Below are positions 16,257 through 25,485 of a stretch of DNA of 64,000 nucleotides, piece after piece. The stretch spans positions 81,271 to 145,270 of the forward strand of contig JBPCKT010000048.1 in NCBI GenBank assembly GCA_051004015.1, in the 5' to 3' direction. Positions within the stretch are counted from its first letter, which is position 1; each line of letters begins with the position of its first letter. The position numbers were made by a program, and so were the translations under genes. This DNA comes from SXOA01 sp051004015 (GTDB lineage Bacteria > Planctomycetota > Planctomycetia > Pirellulales > Pirellulaceae). The notes under the pieces are model-generated. The model ran no database searches, was not told where the DNA came from, and saw only the letters and a list, made by a program, of their open reading frames with translations.

Positions 16257-17825
16257 ATGCCCCGTCTGTTCGCTATTGAGTGGGATGCCGCCGAGGCCCG
16301 TGTGGCCACCGGACGTCCGCGCGCCGGGGGGGGGCTGATTCTGGAGCAGGCCTTCATCGTCAATCTGCCGCAATCACCGGCGGGAGGACCGGAGCCGGGA
16401 GCCAGGGAAATTGGGGAGCGGATTGCCCAGGCACTCTCCGAGCGGGGGCTGTCCCGCGGAGATGCCCTCGTCGCCGTTGGCCGGACCAGCATTGAGCTGC
16501 GGTTCCTGACGCTGCCGCCGATGCCGCCGGAAGAGCTGCCGGATTCAGTGCGCCTGCAAGCGGTGCGGCAGTTCAGCACGCTCGGTGACGACTGGCCGCT
16601 GGACTTTGTGCAACTGGATGCCAATAAGGATGGCGGGACGAACGTGTTGGCGGCTGCGATTTCTCCGGAGCTGGTGAAGCAAACACAAGAGACCTGCGCC
16701 GCCGCCGGCCTGACTTTTTCCCGCCTGGTGCTGCGTCCCTTTGCCGCGGCGGCATTGGTCAAGAAGCTGGCGGCCGATGGCAAGTGCCGCCTGACGATTG
16801 ATTTCCTGGGTGAAGAAGCGGACCTGAGCGTGCTGGCCGGCGAAAAGCTGGTGTTTCCCCGCACGGTGCGTTTGCCTTCGGGCGCCAATGCGGAGACGCT
16901 GGCCCGGTCGCTGGTGGCGGAAGTCCGCCGCACGGTGGTCGCGGCACAAAATCAACTGGGTGGACGCAGGGTCGAGCAGGTCGTCATCTTCGGCGACAGT
17001 GCCCATCACGAATCCCTCCGCGCGCTCCTCCAGCAGGAGCTTTCGCTGGATGGGGGCGTGGAGCTCTTGGACCCCTTCTCGGAAGTGGAGCAGTCGCGAG
17101 AGCTGCAGGCCCGCCCGCCGCGGAATCCCGGCACGTTCGCCCCCGTGCTGGGAATGCTTTTGGATGAAGCCTCCGGGTCCGCGCCGGGGATCGACTTCCT
17201 GCACCCTCACAAGCGTCCCGTCCCCCCCAATCGCCGCCGTTTTTACATAGGCCTGGGCGCAGCAGCCGCCGCCATTCTGCTGCTTTGCGTCGGCTATATC
17301 GGGTTCGACCTGCGGCAGCTCGATGCGCGGATCGCCAAATTGCAAAAGGAGAAGGCGTCGCTTGTCGAAAAGAACAAGAAGGGGAAGGCGATTCGCGAAC
17401 AGGCGGCCAAGGTCGATCCGTTCGTTGCCGCGGACATCGACTGGCTGGAAGAGCTGCGAGTCATCTCGGAAAAAGCTCCGCCCCCCGAGAAAGTCCGCGT
17501 CGATGGTTTCTTTGCCGGAATTCGCCCCAAGACCGAGGGTGGCCTATTGCTCGATGCCGTCACCGACGGTCCCGACGTGGTGCCGGAGTTCGAAAGGGCC
17601 TTGCGGGATGACCGCCATATTGTGGAGGGATCAGGCGGCAAACGCGATGAAAAAGCGGTCGGCCTGAATTACCGGATCCGCCAGGACATTGTCATCGCGC
17701 CGAACGACCCCACCGCACCCGCCCGCTCGACAAAGGCAGCGGCGGCGGAAAAGACGAGCGCCCGCAAGGCATCCCCCGCCAAAGGCCCTGCGGCCAAGGC
17801 CAAAGAGAAAGGGGGCCGCTCATGA
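16257..17825 (+). CDS. PilM/GspL-like assembly protein with fused PilN-like part
   Basis: 522 residues from ATG 16257; an earlier GTG-type start at 16200 would be inside the inverted repeat. Residues 1-300 form an actin-like PilM/GspL cytoplasmic domain (MPRLFAIEWD, LVAVGRTSIELRFLTLP, LTIDFLGEEADLSVL). A membrane helix lies at about 329-350 (YIGLGAAAAAILLLCVGYIG), followed by a coiled coil and a periplasmic PilN-like domain. The C-terminal ~40 residues are Ala/Lys-rich. This matches a fusion of PilM and PilN, functionally equivalent to GspL, that links the GspE ATPase to the envelope. It overlaps the next gene by 4 bases. Confidence 0.75.
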   Translation: MPRLFAIEWDAAEARVATGRPRAGGGLILEQAFIVNLPQSPAGGPEPGAREIGERIAQALSERGLSRGDALVAVGRTSIELRFLTLPPMPPEELPDSVRLQAVRQFSTLGDDWPLDFVQLDANKDGGTNVLAAAISPELVKQTQETCAAAGLTFSRLVLRPFAAAALVKKLAADGKCRLTIDFLGEEADLSVLAGEKLVFPRTVRLPSGANAETLARSLVAEVRRTVVAAQNQLGGRRVEQVVIFGDSAHHESLRALLQQELSLDGGVELLDPFSEVEQSRELQARPPRNPGTFAPVLGMLLDEASGSAPGIDFLHPHKRPVPPNRRRFYIGLGAAAAAILLLCVGYIGFDLRQLDARIAKLQKEKASLVEKNKKGKAIREQAAKVDPFVAADIDWLEELRVISEKAPPPEKVRVDGFFAGIRPKTEGGLLLDAVTDGPDVVPEFERALRDDRHIVEGSGGKRDEKAVGLNYRIRQDIVIAPNDPTAPARSTKAAAAEKTSARKASPAKGPAAKAKEKGGRS

Positions 17826-19009
17826 GCTCGCGCGAACGTATCCTCGCCATCTCCATCGGCTCCGTGCTGGCCTTGATCGTCGTGTTTTGGGGCTGGTCCA
17901 GAATCAACGCCATGTACACGTTTCGCCGGACGGAGCTTACCAAGCTGGAACAGGCTATCGCCGGAGAACGAAAACTCGAGCGTCAGACCACCGCAGCCCA
18001 GTTCCGAATGCGGAATTACGAAGAGCGCTCGCTGCCGCCGGTTCCTTCCGAGGCTCGCTCCGCGTATCAGACCTGGCTCCTCAAGCTCTTCGACAAGGCG
18101 GGCATGGCCCAACCGCAGGTGACCATGGGGAAGGGGAAGAAAGAGCGCAATCTCTTCACCTCCCAAACCTTCAGCGTGCATGGCCAGGGAACGCTGCCGC
18201 AGATCGTCAAGCTGCTGCACGGTTTTTACAGCGCCGACTACATGCACCGCATCAGCAAGCTCAACATCAAGCCCATTAAGGACTCGAAGAATTTGGACGT
18301 GACCGTGGATGTGGAGGCCCTCTCATTGCAGCGGGCCGCCCCCACCGCCACGCTTGAAGAGCGGCCGTCGGATCGGCTGGTGCTCCCCAAGCAGGACGAC
18401 TATGTCCGCGTCATCAGTGAGCGCAACTTGTTCGGCCCCCCCAATCAAGCTCCGCGCATTTCGGGCCTGGGAAATCAAAAGGCGATCCGAGGGCGGGGCG
18501 TGGACATCGCCGCCCGCGGCAGCGATCCGGACAAGCTGGACAAGATTTCGTACAAAATGGTCAAGTCCGGCGCGAATGACGCCCGGCTGGACTCCAGCAG
18601 CGGCAAAATCTCCTGGACGCCTCGGACCAACGGCAAGTACGAATTCCTCGTGCGAGCTACCGACGACGGCTGGCCGGCCAAGTCCTCCAAGGATGAGCTG
18701 CTGGTGATCACGGTGGAAGACCCGCCCATTCCGCCCCCCGAGCCCCCCCGCAAACTGGCCTTTGACGATGCCAAGTTCACCTTCCTCAGCGCGGTGATCG
18801 ACGTGAGCGGCACGGGACAAATCTGGCTGAGCATCCGGCCCAAGGGGCAAACGCTCAAGCTTGCGGTCGGAGACACGTTCGAGGTGGGCTCCGTCAAAGG
18901 GACCGTCACCTCCATCGGCGAGGGAGACTTCACCTTCGAGAGCGATGGCAAGGAGCATAAGCTGTCGAAGGGGGGCAATTTGGAGGAGGCGGTTTCTGAG
19001 CCGCAATGA
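17822..19009 (+). CDS. PilO/GspM-like protein fused to Ig-like and GspC/PilP-like domains
   Basis: 395 residues. A single membrane helix (about residues 7-25) is followed by a coiled coil and a PilO/GspM-like ferredoxin fold to about residue 185. Next comes ISERNLFGPPN (about residue 197), a motif that resembles the segment before the homology region of GspC and PilP. An Ig/cadherin-like domain follows (residues ~206-297, ISWTPRTNGKYEFLVRATDD). The final ~85 residues (VGDTFEVGSVKGTVTSIGEG) resemble the GspC homology-region/PilP beta domain that contacts the secretin. No separate gspC is present, so this gene may supply both GspM and GspC functions. The domain boundaries are by-eye estimates. 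Confidence 0.65.
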   Translation: MSSRERILAISIGSVLALIVVFWGWSRINAMYTFRRTELTKLEQAIAGERKLERQTTAAQFRMRNYEERSLPPVPSEARSAYQTWLLKLFDKAGMAQPQVTMGKGKKERNLFTSQTFSVHGQGTLPQIVKLLHGFYSADYMHRISKLNIKPIKDSKNLDVTVDVEALSLQRAAPTATLEERPSDRLVLPKQDDYVRVISERNLFGPPNQAPRISGLGNQKAIRGRGVDIAARGSDPDKLDKISYKMVKSGANDARLDSSSGKISWTPRTNGKYEFLVRATDDGWPAKSSKDELLVITVEDPPIPPPEPPRKLAFDDAKFTFLSAVIDVSGTGQIWLSIRPKGQTLKLAVGDTFEVGSVKGTVTSIGEGDFTFESDGKEHKLSKGGNLEEAVSEPQ

Positions 19010-19015
19010 GGGGCT

Positions 19016-19086
19016 AAAGCGGAAAGCGGAAAGCGGAAAGCGGATTGGAGCAGCGCTTTCCGCTTTCCGACTTCCGCTTTCTTCCC
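19016..19086. repeat. GGAAAGC tandem units in an inverted arrangement
   Basis: Four tandem AAAGCGG units are followed, after a short spacer, by CTTTCCGC-type units on the opposite strand. The result is a simple-sequence hairpin just after the PilO-like gene; it could attenuate transcription before the secretin gene. Confidence 0.65.
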
Positions 19087-19251
19087 GCCCTATCCCCTTG
19101 CCTGTCAATGGTTTTCGCTTTTTCTTGCCACGGTCGAAATCCGCTGTTTGCATTCAGGTACATGGCAAGATTTGCCGATTATTCCACGTAAGCAGATTTT
19201 TCCGGCGCGTCTGCGCGCCCGGAACGCATTCACTGCACGGGGGATTCGCGG

Positions 19252-22200
19252 ATGGGAACTTCACTCTCTATCGGGCTCGCACCGGCCAAGGCACGGCTGC
19301 TCGCCGGACTAGCTCTGGCCGCTGCCGCGGGGCTGTCCACCCAGGGAATGCTCAGCGCCCAGCAGCGCCAGCCACAGCGAGCCGCCAGCGCGCGGCAGTT
19401 CCGCTTTCAGGAGCAGGTGGAGGTCGCCCAGGCGGAGCCGGTACCCGATAACGTTCCCGAAGCTCAGCACACCGAGATGCAGGCCTATCCCATTCCACCG
19501 GATCGCTTGCAGGAAGTCGCTCTGGAACTGCAGAAAAGGTACATCAGCCGCAAAGACGTCCGCATTACGCCCAACAGGCGAGTCAACCAGATCTTCGTCA
19601 ACGCCCCCATCCAAGTGCTGCACGAGATCGCGGCTCTCCTCGCTCCGGATGTTCCCGAGGAGCAGGCCCTGCCCGCCCCCAAGCCGGTGGACCAGCGGAC
19701 CATACCGCCGGCCGGCCAGCGAGTCCGGGGAACGCATCCGCTGAAGAACGTCTCGGCGCACGATTTTGAGCTCGCGCTGGCCCGCATCTGGCACAAGCGG
19801 GCGAGCTTCACCACGAGCCACGACCGGCGGACCACGCAGGTCAAAGTTCCCTTCGGGGAAGAGGGGCTGGTGGCGATCACCATCGATCACGAGCGGGACC
19901 TGGTGAGCATTGACATGCCCAAGAATGCCCAGGATTCCTGGCGGCAAGTGCTGCGGGCCATCGATGCGCCGCAGCGGCCCGGGGGCACGCAGTCGGAACT
20001 GGTCGCACTCAACCGGGCGGAGCCGGAGAAGGTCAAGAAGGCGCTGGAATTGATCCGCGCCGTCACGCGTCCGTTCGCCGCTGCCGACGGACCCAAGCGG
20101 CACATCGGCCAGTTTGTTTCCGCGATCTTCCAGCAGGAGCAGCCCGCGGCCGAAGGTCAGCCAGCCGCTGGAGGTCAGCCGCCGCCCGCGGAGGGTCAGC
20201 CGTCGCCGGTGGTCCCGTCCGAGATCGAACGGGCCGCGGAAGCGGGCGAGCTATCGGACGAGGAAGGGAAGATCGGTCCCGTCGACATCCAATACATCGA
20301 AGGTCTCGACATCCTCATCATCCGCGGCAAAAAGCGGGACGTGGAGCGGGTGCAGCGGATCATCGCCCAGATTGAGGCGGAGAGCGAAAAGACGCGGCCC
20401 GAGGTCGAAATCTACATGATGGAGCACGTCGACGACCAGGCGATGGCCAACATGATTAACCAGATTTACACGCCGGCCCTTGGTGCGCGGCAAGGAACGG
20501 TCACCGTCGTGCCGCTGGTCAAGCCCAACGCGCTGCTGCTCATTGGCCGCCGCCAGGGAATTGACTCCGTCATCGAGCTGATCAAGAAGATTGACCAGCC
20601 GGTCGCGCCGGACAAGATGCTGCGGATTTTCAAGCTCAAGTATCTGTCCGCCATCGATGCGGAAGCCAAGCTGCGGATGTTCTTCACCGATCGGCCGGGA
20701 ACTGGGACTACGCTGCGTTTGGGACTTGGAACGCGAGCCCTGATTATTGCCGACTATCGGAGCAACTCGCTGATTATTCAGGCCAGCCCGCGGGACATGG
20801 AGGAGGCGGCGCACATTCTGGATACGCTGGATCAAGATACAGGCCCGGTAAAAATGGAAGTGCGTATCTTCCGTCTGAAAAACTCACTGGCGGACGAAAT
20901 CATTCAGGTATTGCAGGAAGCCATCTACGCCCAGCAAGCGCAGGCCCAGATTTCGCAAGGCGCGGGGGGTCAGGGGGGACAGAATCTCTTGCAGCAGCAG
21001 GGGCAAGGGGGCCAGCAAGGTGGCGGAGGAGGAGCCGGAACGCCGACCCGGGCCGTCTCCACTCCCAAGCCGACAAGCCTCATCTTCCAAAACGTAAACA
21101 AGACCGGCGTCGTGGAGCTGCTGGAATCCGGCATTCTGTCGGACGTGCGATTGTCCGCGGACCCGCGATCGAACTCCCTGATGGTGACCGGTCCCGCGTC
21201 CAGCATGGATCTGATGGCGGCCCTGATCGAACAGCTCGATGGTCTGCCGGCGGTGTCGGCCCAGGTGAAGATTTTTCGCCTGAATGATGCGGACGCCACC
21301 CAAATTGCCACGATGCTGACCACATTGTTCGGCCAGCAGGCGAACCAGCAGCAGGGAGGAGTGCAGGGCTTTCAGTCAGCGACGAGCGCCGGGGAGACAA
21401 CATTAGTCCCGCTGCGGTTCTCGGTGGACACCCGCACCAATAGCATCATTGCTTCCGGCAACGCTGGCGATTTGTCGGTGGTACGCTCGATTTTGACGAA
21501 CCTGGATCAAAGTGATCTGCGAGGCCGCCTGACCAGTGTCTACATGCTGAAGAATACGACCGCCGAGCCAGTCGCGAACGCAATCAACCAATACCTGACG
21601 AATCGGCAGACGCTCAATACGCAGGCCACCAACCTGGTCAGCCCGGTGAGCATTTGGGACCAGGCCATTATCGTGGTTCCCGAGCCAATCACCAACAGCC
21701 TGATTGTGAACGCCTCGCCGCGCTATGCCGAGGACATTAAGCAAATCATCAAGCAGCTCGACCAGCGGAAGAACATGGTGGCCATCCAGGTGCTGATTGC
21801 GGAGGTTGCTCTCAGCGACGTGGAGCAGTTTGGCATCGAGCTCGGCATTCAGGATTCGCTCCTGTTTGATCGCGGGCTGGGGACGATCGGGTTTCCCTTT
21901 AACCAGGGGGGAATTGGAAATAGTACGTCGGCGGCATCGCTCGCCACGCGGAACGCGGCTGCCGCCCAGGGACTCTCCAACTTGGGCGTGGGCCGCACGG
22001 ACGCCACTCTGGGCTACGGCGGCCTGGTGCTCTCGGCCAGCAGCGATTCGGTGAATGTGCTGGTGCGGGCCTTGCAGCAGTCCAGCCGGCTGCAGATCCT
22101 GAGCCGCCCGCAGGTCCAGACGCTCGATAATCAGCAGGCCAACGTCCAAGTGGGGGCGGACGTTCGCTTTGTCTCAGGCACCACCATTACCAACGGCCTC

Positions 22201-23154
22201 GCCCAAAACAATGTAGAGGTGGTTCCCGTGGGAATCATTTTGCAGGTGACTCCCCGGACCAATGAGGATGGCAACATCATCATGTTCGTGGACGTCACCA
22301 AATCCGAGCTAGGACCGGAAGCGGAAGGAACGACCGTGGCTATTTCCGCCACCGGCGAGGCAATCCGCGTCCCTCAAATCAAGAAGACCATCGCCAGCAC
22401 CACCGTCAACACCCGGAGCGGGCAGACGGTGATTCTGGGAGGGCTGATTACCAGGAACCAGTCGGAAGTGACGCGGCGCGTGCCGTATCTCGCGGATATT
22501 CCCGTGCTGGGGCGGCTGTTCCGCTTTGATGCCGTGACGGTGGACCGGACGGAGCTGCTGGTCATCATGACTCCCTATATCATTCAAACCGATGAGCAGC
22601 AAAACTGGTTCAATCAGCGGGAGTCGGAACGCATGAGCTGGTGCCTGGCCGATGTGGCGAACTTGCATGGGGAGGTGCCGTACATCACGGGCAACGCGGC
22701 GGTGAATGCCCATACGTCGCCGCTGATTTTCCCGGACGAAAACCCTTCCAGTCCAGAAGAAGTTCCATTGCCTCCCGTGCCGGGCATCGCGCCGCCCCCC
22801 ATGGGACCGCTGCCAAAGCTGTTGCCCTCCACCAGCCGGCGGAGCGGCCCGCAACTGCAGCCGATCGGAGTCGCGCCGCCGCTGGGCGCGGGAAATATCG
22901 GCACTGCGAGTCCGCCGGCAATTTCCCAGCCCGAGCCGGCAACGGCATCGCCGCAAGCCAATGGTTATGAAGCGGCGAGGACGCGCACGATTCCCAAGAG
23001 CAAGCCGCTGGCCTGGCCCTGGGAAAACCAGATGGGGCGGCTTCCTCCTCCGCCGAGACTCTCCTCACCGGACGTGTCCGAAGTGGAACCGGCTGGCTAT
23101 GCCGATCCTGGACAACCAACGGAGCAAGCCGTTGAGCCGGCGATTTATCGATAG
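19252..23154 (+). CDS. gspD: Very large secretin GspD
   Basis: 1300 residues against ~650-700 in classical GspD. A signal-like segment (residues 12-36) is followed by an unusually long periplasmic region with several N1-type ring-building repeats; repeated patterns include LDILIIRGKKRDVERVQRII, MEHVDDQAMANMINQIY, RIFRLKNSLADEIIQVL and VYMLKNTTAEPVANAINQYL. Two Gln/Gly-rich linkers occur near residues 568-600 and 695-710. The secretin channel domain spans about 840-1115, with RLQILSRPQVQTLDNQQANV, the VPxxxxIPVLGRLF-type block VPYLADIPVLGRLFRF and ELLVIMTPYI. The last ~180 residues are Pro-rich. It forms the outer membrane pore of the system. Confidence 0.93.
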   Translation: MGTSLSIGLAPAKARLLAGLALAAAAGLSTQGMLSAQQRQPQRAASARQFRFQEQVEVAQAEPVPDNVPEAQHTEMQAYPIPPDRLQEVALELQKRYISRKDVRITPNRRVNQIFVNAPIQVLHEIAALLAPDVPEEQALPAPKPVDQRTIPPAGQRVRGTHPLKNVSAHDFELALARIWHKRASFTTSHDRRTTQVKVPFGEEGLVAITIDHERDLVSIDMPKNAQDSWRQVLRAIDAPQRPGGTQSELVALNRAEPEKVKKALELIRAVTRPFAAADGPKRHIGQFVSAIFQQEQPAAEGQPAAGGQPPPAEGQPSPVVPSEIERAAEAGELSDEEGKIGPVDIQYIEGLDILIIRGKKRDVERVQRIIAQIEAESEKTRPEVEIYMMEHVDDQAMANMINQIYTPALGARQGTVTVVPLVKPNALLLIGRRQGIDSVIELIKKIDQPVAPDKMLRIFKLKYLSAIDAEAKLRMFFTDRPGTGTTLRLGLGTRALIIADYRSNSLIIQASPRDMEEAAHILDTLDQDTGPVKMEVRIFRLKNSLADEIIQVLQEAIYAQQAQAQISQGAGGQGGQNLLQQQGQGGQQGGGGGAGTPTRAVSTPKPTSLIFQNVNKTGVVELLESGILSDVRLSADPRSNSLMVTGPASSMDLMAALIEQLDGLPAVSAQVKIFRLNDADATQIATMLTTLFGQQANQQQGGVQGFQSATSAGETTLVPLRFSVDTRTNSIIASGNAGDLSVVRSILTNLDQSDLRGRLTSVYMLKNTTAEPVANAINQYLTNRQTLNTQATNLVSPVSIWDQAIIVVPEPITNSLIVNASPRYAEDIKQIIKQLDQRKNMVAIQVLIAEVALSDVEQFGIELGIQDSLLFDRGLGTIGFPFNQGGIGNSTSAASLATRNAAAAQGLSNLGVGRTDATLGYGGLVLSASSDSVNVLVRALQQSSRLQILSRPQVQTLDNQQANVQVGADVRFVSGTTITNGLAQNNVEVVPVGIILQVTPRTNEDGNIIMFVDVTKSELGPEAEGTTVAISATGEAIRVPQIKKTIASTTVNTRSGQTVILGGLITRNQSEVTRRVPYLADIPVLGRLFRFDAVTVDRTELLVIMTPYIIQTDEQQNWFNQRESERMSWCLADVANLHGEVPYITGNAAVNAHTSPLIFPDENPSSPEEVPLPPVPGIAPPPMGPLPKLLPSTSRRSGPQLQPIGVAPPLGAGNIGTASPPAISQPEPATASPQANGYEAARTRTIPKSKPLAWPWENQMGRLPPPPRLSSPDVSEVEPAGYADPGQPTEQAVEPAIYR

Positions 23155-23160
23155 TTTGGT

Positions 23161-23267
23161 GTGACAAAAAAATGGTGGACAGAAAAATAAGGCAGGGAGA
23201 TTTGGGTGGCAAGAGCGCAGCCGCGATACGTCCCGAAGTATTTTTTTGTCTGCCATTTTTTTGTCAC
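23161..23267. repeat. Inverted repeat of the 'gtgacaaaaaaatgg' family
   Basis: Arms 23161-23189 and 23239-23267 (29 bases, about 26 matching) are A-rich on one side and T-rich on the other (GTGACAAAAAAATGG / CCATTTTTTTGTCAC). It follows the gspD stop by 6 bases and may serve as its terminator, since the T run is near the stem. Confidence 0.8.
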
Positions 23268-23316
23268 ACTCCCTCCTGATACCCTTGTTGTGAGCGAACC
23301 GCACGGAAGCTGAGCC

Positions 23317-24285
23317 ATGAGAAAATACTCTTCGTTGGTGCTACTGGCGGTCTTCGTGGCTCTGGCAAGCGGCTGCGCGGGGACAACGAAGAACTGGTCC
23401 TCGGCGATGCCCTGGGGCGAGAAATCGTCCACGCTTGCCGAGGGGAAGTATCAAGCGCCGGTGAAGATGGTGGCACTCTGGGCGCCGGCGATGTACAACG
23501 CGGCTGGCAAGCCGGCGACGCGCGGGTTTGGAGGGCGGCTCTATTTCTATAACGCCAAAAATGAAACGGTTCCCGTGCAGGGCCAGCTTGTCGTTTACTG
23601 TTTCGACGATACGACCAAGACCAACGATCACAAGCAAGCGGATCGACGGGTGGCCTTCACACCAGAGCAGTTCAGCGGTCATTTTAGCCCCACGGAGCTC
23701 GGCGCTTCGTACAGCGTGTGGGTTCCCTGGGATGCGGTCGGCAATTCACAAGCGGAAATCAGCCTGGTGCCGATCTTCACGGCCGCCACCGGCCAGGTCG
23801 TCGTCGGCCAGCAGTCGCTGGGACTATTGCCCGGCCCCGAAACGCCGGCTCAGGAAAAGTACATTCAAGAGAGTGTCCTGACAGCCAAGACCACCCACGA
23901 AGGGGATGTCACGCGGATCGGGTTTAACGAGGAGTTGAACGCCGCCGGTGTTCGCCAGAGCCGCATCCAGTCGATGTCCATCACTCTGCCGCAGAACCTC
24001 GCCGAGCGCGTGGCGGCCAGTAGGAATCAAGAGGTGCGGATCATGCCGCAACTTGAGGAGCGAGGGACAGCGAATCCCACGTTGGAGCCCGCCTACGCGC
24101 CGTCGCCCGGAGCTCAAGATCCTCACCCCGGCCCTCTCCCAAAGGGAGAGGGAGCTAAGGCCCTTCCGCGGCAGGTTCAGAGGCCTGGACCGTTAACTCA
24201 TTCCGAACGGTCTCAACCTCGGGCTCCAACAATGCAACCCCCTCGGCCAATTGCCGGTCCCCTTCCGATGCAACCACCCCGGTGA
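23317..24285 (+). CDS. Lipoprotein downstream of the secretin gene
   Basis: 322 residues. The N-terminus is a lipoprotein signal with lipobox LASGC (cysteine 20). Residues ~45-180 form a beta-rich domain (GGRLYFYNAKNETVPVQGQL, YSVWVPWDAVGN, ISLVPIF). Its location directly after gspD suggests a periplasmic or outer-membrane accessory of the secretion system, but this is inferred from context. The last ~60 residues are Pro-rich and are translated through a palindromic repeat (DPHPGPLPKGEG at about residue 268) and then through the antisense of the convergent BON gene, with which it overlaps by 131 bases. The original stop was probably earlier. Confidence 0.7.
   Translation: MRKYSSLVLLAVFVALASGCAGTTKNWSSAMPWGEKSSTLAEGKYQAPVKMVALWAPAMYNAAGKPATRGFGGRLYFYNAKNETVPVQGQLVVYCFDDTTKTNDHKQADRRVAFTPEQFSGHFSPTELGASYSVWVPWDAVGNSQAEISLVPIFTAATGQVVVGQQSLGLLPGPETPAQEKYIQESVLTAKTTHEGDVTRIGFNEELNAAGVRQSRIQSMSITLPQNLAERVAASRNQEVRIMPQLEERGTANPTLEPAYAPSPGAQDPHPGPLPKGEGAKALPRQVQRPGPLTHSERSQPRAPTMQPPRPIAGPLPMQPPR
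24132..24152. repeat. Palindromic repeat inside the lipoprotein 3' end
   Basis: CCCTCTCCC at 24132-24140 pairs with GGGAGAGGG at 24144-24152 around AAA. It is read in frame in the lipoprotein gene and lies just beyond the stop of the convergent BON gene, where it could terminate that gene. Confidence 0.75.
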
Positions 24286-24970
24286 GCACGGCCGTCGAGC
24301 CTTCCATAGTCACGCGGATGGGACCAATCGCGGAGATGGCGGGCAACTTGGCCAGTCGGCTTTCAAACTTGGCCGTGAATTGCGGCATCGAAACCGGCTT
24401 GGGAGCAAATCCGAGCCGGAGCGGGATGCGGATAGTGGAGCGGGCCGTGTTACGGCCCCCTTGCTGATTAAAATTTCCGCCCTGGTTCATCGAACGGCCG
24501 ATCTGGGAGAACAGATTGGCGAACTGATTGTTGTTGCCAGTGGATTGTCCGCCGATGATGTCATAGTTGGAGCTGATGAGATTCGCCCCTCGGCCGTCGC
24601 GACTGAGCACTTCTCCGCGCTGGATCGGAGTGCCGGCGCCGATCTGCCCCGTATTGATCTCGGTTTGAAATTCGGGCGATGTAGTGACGCCGCCGCCGCT
24701 GCTGCTGCTTCCACCACTGCTGCTGCCGGTGGAGCTGCTGCCGGAGTTAAACAGGGAGCCGCTGCTGCCGCCGGAGTTGAACAGCGAGCTGCTGCTGCCG
24801 CTGCTTCCTCCGCTACTGGACCCGCCGGTGCTCATGCCGGGAAACGAGCGCCCCGAACCGCCAGAAGTCGGGACGTTGCGCCCGCCTTGCGCGTGCGCGC
24901 TGGCGGCGCAAATCCCAGCCAGGAGAACCAGGCCGGAAGCCAGTACAAGGAGACGTAGGCTCTTCTTCAT
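24155..24970 (-). CDS. BON-domain exported protein
   Basis: 271 residues. A signal peptide occupies residues 1-27 (LLVLASGLVLLAGICAASAH then AQ). Residues ~30-95 are a Ser/Gly-rich low-complexity linker with repeated LFNSGGSSGS units. The C-terminal ~75 residues form a BON domain: FESRLAKLPAISAIGPIRVT, MEGSTAVLTGVVASEGDR and a final NELTVQ strand. BON domains are thought to bind phospholipid or outer membrane structures. It is convergent with, and overlaps, the lipoprotein gene. It may be an envelope protein of the secretion locus, but only position supports this. Confidence 0.78.
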   Translation of the reverse strand: MKKSLRLLVLASGLVLLAGICAASAHAQGGRNVPTSGGSGRSFPGMSTGGSSSGGSSGSSSSLFNSGGSSGSLFNSGSSSTGSSSGGSSSSGGGVTTSPEFQTEINTGQIGAGTPIQRGEVLSRDGRGANLISSNYDIIGGQSTGNNNQFANLFSQIGRSMNQGGNFNQQGGRNTARSTIRIPLRLGFAPKPVSMPQFTAKFESRLAKLPAISAIGPIRVTMEGSTAVLTGVVASEGDRQLAEGVALLEPEVETVRNELTVQASEPAAEGP

Positions 24971-25285
24971 GGGGCACCTGCTAGCAGGACAATCGCCTTT
25001 GGCGGTCAGTCAGGACTCTTCACCGTCAATCGTCACCACCGCGCCGTGCGGCACATAGTCTCACTGGAACGCCGGTTGTACCGCTCAGCGAACTCTTTCA
25101 TTGTGGGGGAAGTCTCTTGCCAGGGCAACAGCGGAGGGCAGACTCGGGCAGGCACTTACTGGACACTTAGTTAGTACTGCGAGTTCGGTATAATGGTTTC
25201 GAGGATTGGGCTTCGCGGGAGGAAGGTGCCCTTGCGGCATTAAACATCCGGCGATGGCAAAGGTTCCCTGTTCCCCCTCAACCGA

Positions 25286-25384
25286 GGAGGGGGTGATGCA
25301 AAAGTCGCTATCTTAGAATCTGTAAAGCTATATACAACAATAACTTAGGGAGATGACGCACCCGACTTTTGCATCACCCTCTCC
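25286..25384. repeat. Inverted repeat in the 515-base gap between the BON gene and the next gene
   Basis: Arms 25286-25307 and 25363-25384 (22 bases, 21 matching; core GGTGATGCAAAAGTCG) enclose an AT-rich loop. The rest of the gap (24971-25485) is divergent promoter space between genes on opposite strands. I see no other gene or RNA in it. Confidence 0.8.
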
Positions 25385-25485
25385 GCTTTCCTTTCGCCGG
25401 CAATGAAACAAACAACGTCCCTTGCGGGTACTTTCGTGCAATCCGCACTCTCATTCCGCGGTCGTATTCTCCCTGGGGGTCTCTC

